A stretch of 64,000 bases of DNA from contig CAVUFH010000002.1 of assembly GCA_963740835.1 (NCBI GenBank), positions 992,001 to 1,056,000 on the forward strand. Direction: 5' to 3'. Positions 16,541 to 25,081 of this stretch are shown piece by piece. The number at the start of each line of letters is the position of its first letter. The first letter of the stretch is position 1. Made by a program: the position numbers and the translations under genes. The DNA comes from CAVUFH01 sp963740835. GTDB lineage: Bacteria; Actinomycetota; Acidimicrobiia; IMCC26256; PALSA-610. The notes beneath the pieces are model-generated. The model had not been told where the DNA came from, made no database searches, and saw only the letters and a program-made list of their open reading frames with translations.

Positions 16541-17030
16541 TCTCGACGAGCAGCACCCAGGCGCCGAGCAGCGCCGCGACGTACGACGCGATGACGCCGG
16601 CGACCCACCAGTCGAATCCACCCCCGCTCCCCGCGATCAGGGACACGCCCGCGACGATCGGTGCCGCGGCGCCGAACCCCCCGAAGCCGGCGCGCAGCGC
16701 GATCGTGGCGCGCGGCGCCCACCGCTCCGACTCGTGCGGCGTGGGCCGTTGGAGGAGCAGTACGGAGGCCAGCACGATCACGCCCAGGATCACGAGCTCG
16801 ATGCCGAGCGCGCGTCGCTGCTGCGTCGGGACGAGCACCAACGTCGATGCGAGCAGCACGCCGATGAGGTGCACCAGCGCTTCTCCGGCGCGGTTGACCA
16901 GCCGGCGCGATGCGATGATCGCCTTCAGGTTGATCGAGACCCCGACGAACACGAGTCCGGCGAGGGCCGCGGCCGCGGTCGCTAGTGCGCCCGCGAAGGT
17001 CTGCCACGCGTCGATGGTGTACCGAGACAT
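16530..17030 (-). CDS. Hypothetical membrane protein, 166 aa
   Basis: A 166-residue protein with about five hydrophobic helices (near 11-32, 50-66, 76-93, 107-130 and 137-162) and almost no soluble parts. Residues QTFAGALATAAAALAGLVFVG and INLKAIIA at the start are distinctive but I recognise no family. It starts at ATG 17030, back to back with the nhaA gene, so the two share a very short divergent promoter region. Confidence 0.65.
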   Translation of the reverse strand: MSRYTIDAWQTFAGALATAAAALAGLVFVGVSINLKAIIASRRLVNRAGEALVHLIGVLLASTLVLVPTQQRRALGIELVILGVIVLASVLLLQRPTPHESERWAPRATIALRAGFGGFGAAAPIVAGVSLIAGSGGGFDWWVAGVIASYVAALLGAWVLLVEIMR

Positions 17031-17041
17031 GGGCCGCTAGG

Positions 17042-18337
17042 TTGCCAGGACCCGCGCACGCAGGAAAGCGGGGGCAGCATGCCGGGCCGCGCTTCATCCG
17101 ACCGCTCGGAGACTTCCTCCACACCGAGAGTGCGGGCGGTGTCCTCCTCGTCATCGCGACCGCCGTCGCGTTGGCGTGGGCGAACTCGCCGTGGCAGACG
17201 AGCTACACCGACTTCTGGTCGACGCACGTCGCAGTCAGCGTCGGAAGCCACACGCTCGACCTCACGCTGCAGGGGTGGATCAACGATGGTTTGATGACGC
17301 TCTTCTTCTTCGTCGTCGGCCTCGAGATCAAGCGCGAACTCGTCGAAGGCGAACTGCGCGAGCCGCGTCGAGCCGCGTTGCCGGCGATCGCGGCGGTTGG
17401 TGGCATGGTCGTGCCCGCGCTGATCTTCCTCGCGATCACCGCGGGGACGCCCGCGCGCGACGGCTGGGGGATCCCGGTCGCGACCGACATCGCGATGGCG
17501 GTGGGAGTGCTCAGCCTGCTCGGCAGTCGGATATCGCCGTCACTCAAGCTCTTCCTGCTCGCGCTCGCGATCGTCGACGACATCGGGGCGATCCTCGTGA
17601 TCGCGATCTTCTACTCGCACGGGATCCACCTCGACGCGCTCGGCGTGGCGGTGCTGCTCGTGGTCGTGGTCGTGGTCGCGCGCCGGGTCGGCGTCTGGTA
17701 CACGCCCCTCTACGTCGTGCTCGGGCTCGCCTTGTGGCTTGCGCTGCACGAGTCCGGAATGCACGCGACCATCGACGGCGTCATCCTCGGGCTGCTGGCG
17801 CCCACGCGCCCGATCCGTCAGCGCGAGTACGTCGACGTCGACCAGCTCACCGACATCTCGACGCCGGAGACCGCGCGCGAAACCGCAATGCTCGCACGCG
17901 AATCGGTCTCGGTCGTCGAATGGCTCGAGCAGCTGTTGCACCCGTGGACCAGCTTCGTCATCGTGCCGCTGTTCGCGCTCGCCAACGCCGGGATACCGCT
18001 GGGTGCGACGGCGATCAGCGATGCGTTCTCGTCCCGCGTCACCTACGGCGTGCTGATCGGGCTCGTCGTCGGCAAGCTCGTCGGCATCACGTTCTTCACG
18101 TGGCTCGCAGTGCGTATCGGCGCGGGCCGGCTCCCGGACGGCGTCCGGCCGGGGCAGGTCGTCGGTGTGGCCGCGCTGGGCGGCATCGGGTTCACGGTGT
18201 CGATCTTCGTGACCGGCCTCGCATTCGACGACGCCCAGCTCGTCGACCAGGCCAAGATCGGGATCCTCGTGGCATCGATGGTCGCGGGTGCGCTCGGCGC
18301 GCTGATCCTCACGCGGGCTCGCCGTAGCGAGCCGTGA
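17042..18337 (+). CDS. nhaA: Na+/H+ antiporter NhaA
   Basis: NhaA exchanges sodium (or lithium) for protons at the inner membrane for pH and salt homeostasis. About 431 residues with roughly twelve helices. Visible signatures are GLEIKRELVEGELR, VATDIAMAVGVLSLLGSR and IVDDIGAILVIAIFY, the last with the adjacent Asp pair that binds the cation. The start is uncertain: TTG 17042 is the nearest in-frame start; GTG 16985 would overlap the divergent gene. An ATG with a purine-rich leader at 17080 is out of frame. The 3' end overlaps the WYL regulator by 29 bases. Confidence 0.9.
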   Translation: MPGPAHAGKRGQHAGPRFIRPLGDFLHTESAGGVLLVIATAVALAWANSPWQTSYTDFWSTHVAVSVGSHTLDLTLQGWINDGLMTLFFFVVGLEIKRELVEGELREPRRAALPAIAAVGGMVVPALIFLAITAGTPARDGWGIPVATDIAMAVGVLSLLGSRISPSLKLFLLALAIVDDIGAILVIAIFYSHGIHLDALGVAVLLVVVVVVARRVGVWYTPLYVVLGLALWLALHESGMHATIDGVILGLLAPTRPIRQREYVDVDQLTDISTPETARETAMLARESVSVVEWLEQLLHPWTSFVIVPLFALANAGIPLGATAISDAFSSRVTYGVLIGLVVGKLVGITFFTWLAVRIGAGRLPDGVRPGQVVGVAALGGIGFTVSIFVTGLAFDDAQLVDQAKIGILVASMVAGALGALILTRARRSEP

Positions 18338-19265
18338 GCTCGGCGCCGATGCGCGCGAGCTCGTCGCGTACCTCGGGAGGGTCGACGATGTCGACGCGCC
18401 CGCCGAGGCCCGCGAGCTCGCCCGCCAGCGCGGGCACGTGGGCACCGCGCACTTCGATCTCGACGCGCCCGTCGGCGCCGGCCGGACCGATGCGCACTCG
18501 TGTCCCGAACATCATGCGCAGCAGGCCGATTGCGTCGGCGACGATCGTGCCGCGCGCGTGCACGGGTGCGCGTTTCTGGTCGACTTCGTCGGTGATCATC
18601 CGCCACGCGGCCGCGAGGTCGAATCCCTCGGGCCGCACGACCGGGGCACCGTTGGACTCGACTCCGGTGACCCGATCGACGCGGAACGTGCGCAGCCCCG
18701 CGTCGGTGTCGGCGACCAGGTACCAGGCGTGGCCCTTGGTCGCGAGTCCGAGTGGATGGATGACGCGGCGGCTCGCGACGCGATCACGCGCCACGTAGTC
18801 GAGCTCGATCTGCTCACCGCGGACGACCGCCTGCTGCAGCGCGTCGAGATGGTGCGGGGCGGGCCGAGTGTGCGTTTCGCGGTCCCAGCCGCTCGGGTCG
18901 ACCACCAAGGCGGTCGACGCGGCCTCGGCTTCGGGCCGGAACGGTTCGGGCAGCGCGCGCACCAGCTTGCGCAGCGCGGCCTTGACCTCCGGGGTCACCG
19001 CCGACGAAGGGCCGGCGACGAGGAACAGGGCCCGGGCCTCCGCTGCGTTCAGCCCGCTGAGATCGGTGCGGGCGCCGCCCACGAGTTGCCAGCCGCCGTT
19101 GCGACCGGCGCGGGAGTAGACCGGCACACCGGCGATACCGAGCGCCTCCAAGTCCCGGCGGGCGGTGCGTTCCGACACTTCGAGCTCGGCCGCGACCTCG
19201 GCCGCGGTCACCTGGCCGCGCTGCTGCAGCAGCAGCAGGATGGCCACGAGGCGGTCGGCGCGCAC
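18309..19265 (-). CDS. WYL-domain transcriptional regulator with HTH_11
   Basis: A 318-residue regulator. The N-terminal DeoR-like helix-turn-helix (RADRLVAILLLLQQRGQVTA to VSERTARRDLEAL, about 1-55) binds DNA, and the WYL domain lies at about 140-220, with the Trp-Tyr-Leu core in KGHAWYLVADTDAGLRTFRV. WYL domains sense nucleic acids or nucleotide-like ligands in some systems. A WCX-like C-terminal domain follows. GTG 19265 starts directly at the HTH. Target genes are unknown; the neighbours are a convergent antiporter and the dioxygenase gene upstream. Confidence 0.87.
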   Translation of the reverse strand: MRADRLVAILLLLQQRGQVTAAEVAAELEVSERTARRDLEALGIAGVPVYSRAGRNGGWQLVGGARTDLSGLNAAEARALFLVAGPSSAVTPEVKAALRKLVRALPEPFRPEAEAASTALVVDPSGWDRETHTRPAPHHLDALQQAVVRGEQIELDYVARDRVASRRVIHPLGLATKGHAWYLVADTDAGLRTFRVDRVTGVESNGAPVVRPEGFDLAAAWRMITDEVDQKRAPVHARGTIVADAIGLLRMMFGTRVRIGPAGADGRVEIEVRGAHVPALAGELAGLGGRVDIVDPPEVRDELARIGAELTARYGEPA

Positions 19266-19327
19266 GAACCGATCTTCGCACGGAACCCGGTCACGCTCTG
19301 ACCGGTTTCGCGTTGAGAGCGCGTGCT

Positions 19328-19372
19328 GGTTCAAAGACCGTGCTCGGTTCAAAGACCGTGCTCGTTCAAAGA
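19328..19372. repeat. 18-bp direct tandem repeat, about 2.5 copies
   Basis: ggttcaaagaccgtgctc occurs at 19328-19345 and 19346-19363, with a partial third copy (gttcaaaga) from 19364. The partial copy contains the TGA stop of the minus-strand dioxygenase gene, and the rest lies between it and the WYL regulator start. Possibly a slippage product or a set of direct-repeat protein sites. Confidence 0.85.
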
Positions 19373-20226
19373 TTCGTATCGTCCGGTGGCACCGTGTCGG
19401 GGTCGGGCAGGTGCGCACCGCTGCCCGCGGCGGTCGCCGCCGACGACCGCGCGGCCCGGGCGTCGAGACCGTACGCGGTCATCGAGAGCGAGCCGAGCGC
19501 GTAGCCGGCGGCGAGGATGTCGGTGTTCGTGCCGGCGGCCTGCGCGAGGCCGGCGATGTACAGCAACGGGAGGAAGTGGTCGGGGGTCGGGACCGCGGCC
19601 GCGTAGTCGGGGTGGTGCACGATCGAAGTCAGCGACGCGGGCGCGGTGGTCATCGCGGTGCGCACCGACTCGTCGAAGCGGCGGGCCCAATCGAACCCGG
19701 TGTCCTCCTCGCTCGGATCGATCCGCCGCAGGTTGTGCACGACGTTGCCACTGCCGATGATGCATACGCCCGCGTCGCGCAGCGGCGCGAGCCGTGCGCC
19801 GAGATCAAGGTGGTACGCGAACGGTTCGAGCGCGTTGATCGACAGCTGCAACACAGGGATGTCGGCGTCCGGAAACGCGTGCACGAGCACCGACCAGGTG
19901 CCGTGGTCGAGCCCCCAGCTGTCGGCGTCGAGCCCCACCCACCGCGGCGCGACCGTGGCGACGACCTCGGCCGCGACCTCGGGCGCGCCGGGCGCCGGGT
20001 ACTGCAGTGCGAACAACTCGTCCGGGAAGCCGTAGAAGTCGTGGATGGTGCGCGGCCGGGCCATCGCGGTGATCGCCGTGGCGTTGATGTACCAGTGCGC
20101 GGAGATCACGAGGACGGCGCGCGGTCGCGGCACCGACGCGCCGAAGTCACGCCAGAGTTCGGTGTGCCGGTTGTGCTCGATGGCGTTCATCGGACTGCCG
20201 TGCCCGAAGAACGCGGCGGGCATCAT
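19366..20226 (-). CDS. 4,5-DOPA-extradiol-dioxygenase-like protein (LigB superfamily)
   Basis: A 286-residue member of the YgiD/DODA branch of the LigB extradiol dioxygenases, metal enzymes that cleave catechol rings next to the hydroxyls. FFGHGSPMNAI at the start provides the first ligand His, ISAHWY a second conserved His, and SWGLDHGTWSVL plus SGNVVHN further conserved histidines. Length matches YgiD. The real substrate of bacterial members is often unknown. ATG 20226 is chosen at the conserved start. Divergent from the CDF transporter, with 33 bases between. Confidence 0.85.
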   Translation of the reverse strand: MMPAAFFGHGSPMNAIEHNRHTELWRDFGASVPRPRAVLVISAHWYINATAITAMARPRTIHDFYGFPDELFALQYPAPGAPEVAAEVVATVAPRWVGLDADSWGLDHGTWSVLVHAFPDADIPVLQLSINALEPFAYHLDLGARLAPLRDAGVCIIGSGNVVHNLRRIDPSEEDTGFDWARRFDESVRTAMTTAPASLTSIVHHPDYAAAVPTPDHFLPLLYIAGLAQAAGTNTDILAAGYALGSLSMTAYGLDARAARSSAATAAGSGAHLPDPDTVPPDDTNL

Positions 20227-20259
20227 GTGGGCGAGGCTACCGCCGCTTATCGTGGTTGC

Positions 20260-21219
20260 ATGACGGCCGGCTCGGACCCGAACCGACAGCACGACCATCC
20301 GGATCGCGCCCATCGGGACCACTCGCACGGAGTCGCCGCCGCGCGCGCCGGTGCGCGCCACCAGCGCCCGCTGTTCATCTCGTTCGTCCTGATCCTTGCG
20401 TTCCTCGTCGTGCAGGTCGTGGTCGGCATCCTCACCGACTCGCTCGCGCTGCTGTCGGACGCCGGTCACATGGCGACCGACGCCCTCGGGCTCGGCATGG
20501 CGCTCGCCGCGATCCAGGCCGCCTCGACCGCGCGCGAGCATCCGCAACGGACCTACGGCTTGTACCGCCTCGAGATCCTCGCCGCCCTCGCCAACGCGGT
20601 CCTCCTGTTCGGTGTCGCGGGCTATGTGCTGCTCGAAGCGCTGCGTCGCATCGGTGACGCGCCCGAGGTCGCGTCGCTGCCGGTCCTTGTGGTCGGCTGC
20701 ATCGGGTTGGCCGTCAACCTGGTCGCGTTCTTCTTGCTGCGTGCCGGCGCGAAGGAGAGCCTCAACCTGCAAGGCGCGTACCTCGAGGTGTTCTCGGACA
20801 CGTTGGGCTCCATCGCCGTCATCATCGGCGCAGGAGTGTGGGGCCTCACCGGATGGACGTGGGTGGACCCGGCGCTCGGCGCCGCGATCGGTGTGTTCAT
20901 CCTCCCCCGCGCCTATCGCCTCGGACGCGAAGCGGTGCGGGTGCTCGTGCAGGCCGCGCCCGCCCGCGTCGACGTGGCGGCGGTGCAGCACGACCTCGCA
21001 GCAATCTCCGGCGTCGTCGACGTCCACGACGTACACGTGTGGACGTTGACGTCCGAGATGGAGGTCGCGTCGGCCCACGTCATGATCAACACGGACGCCG
21101 ACTCGCACCGCGTGCTGGACGAGGCGCGCGCGTTGCTGCGGGATCACCACGGGCTCGACCACGCTACGTTGCAGGTCGAGCCCGACGATCACCGCGGCTG
21201 CGACGAAGTGTCCTGGTGA
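20260..21219 (+). CDS. Cation diffusion facilitator (CzcD/ZitB-like metal efflux)
   Basis: A 319-residue CDF transporter that exports zinc, cobalt or similar metals in exchange for protons. A His-rich cytoplasmic N-terminus (HDHPDRAHRDHSHG) precedes about six helices. LLSDAGHMATDALG gives the first metal pair (His70, Asp74) and EVFSDTLGS the second Asp. The C-terminal cytoplasmic domain contains VDVHDVHVW and ends with more His and Cys residues (PDDHRGCDE). ATG 20260. The metal cannot be fixed from sequence, though zinc is likely. Confidence 0.9.
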   Translation: MTAGSDPNRQHDHPDRAHRDHSHGVAAARAGARHQRPLFISFVLILAFLVVQVVVGILTDSLALLSDAGHMATDALGLGMALAAIQAASTAREHPQRTYGLYRLEILAALANAVLLFGVAGYVLLEALRRIGDAPEVASLPVLVVGCIGLAVNLVAFFLLRAGAKESLNLQGAYLEVFSDTLGSIAVIIGAGVWGLTGWTWVDPALGAAIGVFILPRAYRLGREAVRVLVQAAPARVDVAAVQHDLAAISGVVDVHDVHVWTLTSEMEVASAHVMINTDADSHRVLDEARALLRDHHGLDHATLQVEPDDHRGCDEVSW

Positions 21220-21238
21220 TCGCGCCGGTTGGCGCGCG

Positions 21239-22318
21239 TCAGTGCGTGCGCGCGATCGCGCCGACGAACAGGTCCGACGGGACGGTCAAGGACTTCGCGA
21301 CCTTGCCCGATCGGGCGTCGACGCGCACGACGACGGCATCGTGCCGGTCGGGTTCGGGGCGCGTCGGGGCGAGCGCCCACACTGCGTCGGCGTCGGCGAC
21401 GACCGCGACGGGCGCGCGGAAGGTCGCCGGGGGCTCGTGCAGCACTGCGATGCGGTTGACGCCACCGGGCGCGCCGGACCGCAGCCGGTAGAGCGCGGCG
21501 CCGTCGTCGGCCACCACCCACAGACTGCCCCCGCTGGCCGCGGCCGCCCGCACCGGCCCGGCGGCGGCGGGCAGGACGATCGGCACCGGCGCACCGCCGT
21601 CCGGGTACGCGGTGGCCCCGCGAGCCTGCACGATCCACGTCGTCGTGCCGCCGCGTGCCAGGCCGACAGGTGCGCCCGCCGCAGCATCGGGGGTGATCCG
21701 TGCCGCGGGGACGGCCGGATCGATCGCGGTCACCACCACGTCCGCGCCGATCGGGCTGGCCGCGAGCACGCGGTCCGGTCCGGTCGCGACCCACGTATCG
21801 GTTGCGCCGGGCGCATCGATCGTGACCGTGCCCACTTCGGCCAAGGTGGCGGCATCGATCCGATCGACCGTCGTCCGCCCGGTCACGATCCAGGCGGTGC
21901 TGCCGCGCGCCGCGATGTGCCCACCGCCGCGCGGGGCGGCCCATGACGCGACCGGCTGGGCCTTCCGGAACCGGCTGGTGCCGGCGTCGAGCCGGCCGAC
22001 CTGACCGCTGCCGGGGTCGTAGAAGAAGACGCGGCTGCCGCTCCCAGTGCTCTCACCGAACGCCGGTTGCCCGAGCGGCCGCGCGCCGTGGAGCGTCGTC
22101 GGGTCGACGCGCACGGTGTCGAAACCGAACAGCCACAGCGCGTCGGCGTCGATCGGCGCGCCGGCACGGAGCGGGGCCGCGCTCGACGGCGCGGTCGGCG
22201 ACTTGCTGCCGTTGGTGTTGTCACGGGCGTCGCCGAGTGACCACAACGCGAGCGTGAGCCCGACGCCGATCACGATTCCGAGCGGCACCACGACGCGCCA
22301 CCGGATGCGCCCGTTCAA
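21239..22318 (-). CDS. Membrane-anchored protein with beta-propeller-like repeats
   Basis: A 359-residue protein: an N-terminal membrane anchor at about 8-27 (VVVPLGIVIGVGLTLALWSL), a Ser/Thr/Pro linker, then an extracytoplasmic domain of repeating strands such as STAWIVTGRTTVDRIDAATL, TTTWIVQARG and GSLWVVADDGAALYRL. The spacing suggests a beta propeller. No catalytic motif is visible. It starts at TTG 22318, overlapping the stop of the small membrane gene upstream by two bases (TTGA), so the pair is coupled. Function unknown. Confidence 0.65.
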   Translation of the reverse strand: MNGRIRWRVVVPLGIVIGVGLTLALWSLGDARDNTNGSKSPTAPSSAAPLRAGAPIDADALWLFGFDTVRVDPTTLHGARPLGQPAFGESTGSGSRVFFYDPGSGQVGRLDAGTSRFRKAQPVASWAAPRGGGHIAARGSTAWIVTGRTTVDRIDAATLAEVGTVTIDAPGATDTWVATGPDRVLAASPIGADVVVTAIDPAVPAARITPDAAAGAPVGLARGGTTTWIVQARGATAYPDGGAPVPIVLPAAAGPVRAAAASGGSLWVVADDGAALYRLRSGAPGGVNRIAVLHEPPATFRAPVAVVADADAVWALAPTRPEPDRHDAVVVRVDARSGKVAKSLTVPSDLFVGAIARTH

Positions 22319-22452
22319 GAGGGACCGCGGGCGTCCTCGTCGCGCGTCGCTCGGTGCCGTACGGCCAGCGCGATCGGAACCACGACGAGACCGATCGCCG
22401 CAATCGCGACGAGGAAGAAGATCAAGTTGGCGACGAACGTGGACGCAAGCAC
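22315..22452 (-). CDS. Small single-helix membrane protein, 45 aa
   Basis: GTG 22452 opens a 45-residue protein with one long hydrophobic helix (about 5-30) and a charged cytoplasmic-type tail HRATRDEDARGPS. Its stop overlaps the start of the propeller-like membrane protein, which is the main support for a real gene. The upstream extension to 22500 is Gly-rich and unlikely to be translated. Role unknown. Confidence 0.45.
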   Translation of the reverse strand: MLASTFVANLIFFLVAIAAIGLVVVPIALAVRHRATRDEDARGPS

Positions 22453-22544
22453 CGCGTCGCCACGGTACCCGCCCGCGTGCCCGCGGCCGGGTTCGGGCAA
22501 CTGGTCTCAGGAGGCCGCCCGGATCCCGGCGCTACGCTGCCCGC

Positions 22545-22772
22545 GTGGGAAGCAAAGGCAGCAAGCCTCGAAAGCCGTCACACTCGCAGCACCTCAACAA
22601 GGTCGGCACGCAGGCCGATGCTCGCTACGAGCAGCACGAGGAACGGGAAGCGATCCTCGACGTGATGGGCCTGCAGGGCATGGCGCCCTGGCTGAAAACG
22701 ACGATCGTCGTCGTGGCCGCGCTGTTGTTCGTCGCCGGGATCTTCGCGTTCCTCTTCGCCGTGGTCATCTGA
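22545..22772 (+). CDS. Small basic membrane protein, 75 aa
   Basis: GTG 22545 begins a 75-residue protein. A basic N-terminal half (GSKGSKPRKPSHSQHLNKVG), a charged helix (ADARYEQHEEREAILDVMG) and one C-terminal transmembrane helix (about 52-73) give a tail-anchored layout. No family recognised. Codon use and the divergent arrangement with the gene at 22452 support it. Confidence 0.5.
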   Translation: MGSKGSKPRKPSHSQHLNKVGTQADARYEQHEEREAILDVMGLQGMAPWLKTTIVVVAALLFVAGIFAFLFAVVI

Positions 22773-22781
22773 TCGCCGTCA

Positions 22782-23621
22782 TCAGATCGGCTTCGTCTGA
22801 TGGCCGTCGTCTGATCGGGTCGCGGTCACGAAGCTCGCCATGGTGGGTCTGGGCGCGCGCCCGTAGCGGCGCGCGAGCGCGTCGCGGTCATGCGCCTCGG
22901 TGTTCCAATCGTGCGCCTCGAGCCACCCGATTGCATCCGTCGCGGTTGCGTCGTGCCACAGGGAGGTCACGCGACTCATCGACGGCAAGTGTTCTCGGGC
23001 GCTCGCCACGTCGAACGCCAGCTCGCTCCGCGCCGCAGAGAGCCGGCTGACGGCATCGAAAAGGCGGGCAACGGCTTCGGGAGGCAGATACACGAGCAGG
23101 CCTTCCGCGGCCCACGCGGTCGCTTCCGCGCCGTCGAAGCCCGAGGCGACGAGCTCGGCCGGCCAGTCCTCCCGCAGATCGACCGGGACGACCAACCGCC
23201 GGCAGTGCGGCCGGGCATGTTCCCGCGTCAAGACGGCGTCCTTGAACGCGATGACGTCCGGACGGTCCAGTTCGAACAGGCGCGTCTGCGCCGGCCAACC
23301 GAGTCGGAACGCACGCGTATCGAGACCGGCCGCGAGGATCACGACCTGACGAATCCCGTTCGCACTCGCCGCCGTCACGAAGTCGTCGAAGAACCGAGTC
23401 CGTAGCGCGACATCGACGCGGAAGTCGGCCTCGAGCCGCGCCAGCGCGCCGTCGGGATCCGGGATGTCGGCGAACGGACGCGGCGCCGCGGCAACGAACG
23501 CAGCTGCATACGGATCCTCGAACAGCGCGTCGGGTTGCCCGGACTCTTGCGCCCGCATCAGCGCGGCGCCCAAGGCAGTCGCACTGACGCGCGCTCGGGC
23601 GTCGTCCGGAGGCACCCGCAC
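22782..23621 (-). CDS. SAM-dependent methyltransferase (LCMT/TIGR00027 type)
   Basis: A 279-residue class I methyltransferase of the leucine-carboxyl-methyltransferase-like group common in mycobacteria. Motif I is VVILAAGLDTRAFRL (about 93-107), the acidic binding residue lies in LFELDRPDVI, and AEGLLVYLPPEAVARLF is the family's signature loop. The normal N-terminal region SATALGAALMRA and EDPYAAAFV are present. The physiological methyl acceptor is unknown for most members. GTG 23621. Confidence 0.87.
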   Translation of the reverse strand: MRVPPDDARARVSATALGAALMRAQESGQPDALFEDPYAAAFVAAAPRPFADIPDPDGALARLEADFRVDVALRTRFFDDFVTAASANGIRQVVILAAGLDTRAFRLGWPAQTRLFELDRPDVIAFKDAVLTREHARPHCRRLVVPVDLREDWPAELVASGFDGAEATAWAAEGLLVYLPPEAVARLFDAVSRLSAARSELAFDVASAREHLPSMSRVTSLWHDATATDAIGWLEAHDWNTEAHDRDALARRYGRAPRPTMASFVTATRSDDGHQTKPI

Positions 23622-23663
23622 AGCCTGCCGGACGCGGTCTCACACAGCCAGTTGCTCCCCGCG

Positions 23664-25000
23664 TCAGCCGTTGACTGCGTACACCTTCCAGCTCCCGGGG
23701 ACGCCTCGCAGCTCGTGCTCGCCGCGCGGCGTGAACTGGATGCCCGACCCGACAACGAGATCCTTGACGGTCGCGGAGACCAAGATCTCGCCGGGAGCGG
23801 CAAGGCCTCCGACGCGCGCCGCGATGTGGACGGAGATGCCGGCCAGGTCATCGCCGCGCACTTCGCACTCGCCCGTGTGCAGTCCGGCTCGCAGTTCGAG
23901 ACCAAGTGCCCCGACCGCATCGGCGATCGCTTGGGTGCAGCGGATCGCGCGCGCGGGACCATCGAAGCAGGCGACGAAGCCGTCGCCGGTCGTGTTGATC
24001 TCCCTTGCCCGAAACCGTCGGAGTTGCTGGCGGACCGCTCGGTCGTGCGCGTCGAGAAGCGCGCGCCAACGCTGGTCGCCCACTGACGCGGCCTGGTTGG
24101 TCGATCCGGCGATATCGGTGAACAAGACCGTTGTGAGGATGCGTTCGATCTCGACTTCGGGGCGTTCCCCGGTCAAGAACTCTGCGACCTCGTCGATGAC
24201 CGCGTCGCCGCTCGAGACGGCGGCAAAGTCGCGGCCGGGAATTTCGACGAAGGTCGCGCCGCCGATGTGGTCGGCGAGGTAACGACTGTGCTCGGTCGGA
24301 GCCAGCAGATTGTCGCGAACGTGCAGGATCAGCGTCGGCGCCTGAATGAGGGGGAGTGCCTGACGCACGTCGAGACTGCGCCAGATGTACCCGAATTGGG
24401 ATGCGGCCGTGCGCGGGGTTGCCGCAGACCGGAACTGTCGTGCGAGATGGTCCACGAACTCGGCATCATCGGCCCGGTCCGGATTGATCGCGCGAATCGA
24501 TTCAGCGGTTCCCCAGAACGTGCTCACCGAGTCGACGAGCGCGTCGATCGCCGCAGGTGAGGCTCCGATCGGGTAGTCGTCGGCGATCAGGTAGCGCGCA
24601 GTCGTGTTGAACAGGACGAGCGCGCTCACCCGCTCGGGGTGCATCGCCGCAAACAACATCGCGATCGGTCCGGCGTCGGCCGACGCGAGGATCGCGGTGC
24701 GCGTGGATCCGGCCGCGTCGAGCACGGCGCGCACATCCTCGGCCCACGACTCCCAGGCCGGGAGATCGCGGCGCGGAGCGTCATCTGATCCACCAGTGCC
24801 CCGGCGGTCGAAGAGGATGAGCCGGCTGAACTTCGTCAACCCGCGAGGAACTCGGCGTACTCGGGCATGTCCCAGAAGTGTTCGCAGTTGCTGCCGAGTC
24901 CGTAGAAGTACATGAGATCGAGTCCCCCGTCGCCGACGACCTGGTAGGCCACGTCGGCGTCACCCACGGCGACGTACTGGGTCAAAGGCGCGCGAGGCAC
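23664..25000 (-). CDS. Alpha/beta-hydrolase domain fused to a class III adenylate/guanylate cyclase, apparent 1-base deletion near 24838
   Basis: Two frames make one protein of about 445 residues. The first (GTG 25000) ends at EFLAG-stop at 24836; the next frame resumes at once with LTKFSRLILFDRRGTGGSDD. Hydrolase fold spans about 10-275, cyclase about 280-445. The cyclase has LFTDIAGSTNQAA (metal Asp), NTTGDGFVACFDGP, GLHTGECEVRGDDL and VHIAARVGG. In the hydrolase part the nucleophile elbow reads ASADAGP, where relatives have GASEGGP, so the catalytic Ser appears to be Ala and the domain may only bind a ligand. It would make cAMP or cGMP in response. The break is in gcgggttgacg and is probably a sequence error. 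Confidence 0.8.
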
Positions 25001-25081
25001 TCCGCAAGACTGCCCGCTGTGGCGCGATATAGCGAGAGGCCTCGCGTCGACCTTCCCGAGAAGCGGCAATCTCGCCGACAG

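Noticed and set aside
19328..19372. ggttcaaagacc motif resembling a tRNA T-loop
   Set aside because: No acceptor or anticodon stem can be drawn around it, and it is part of an 18-bp tandem repeat.
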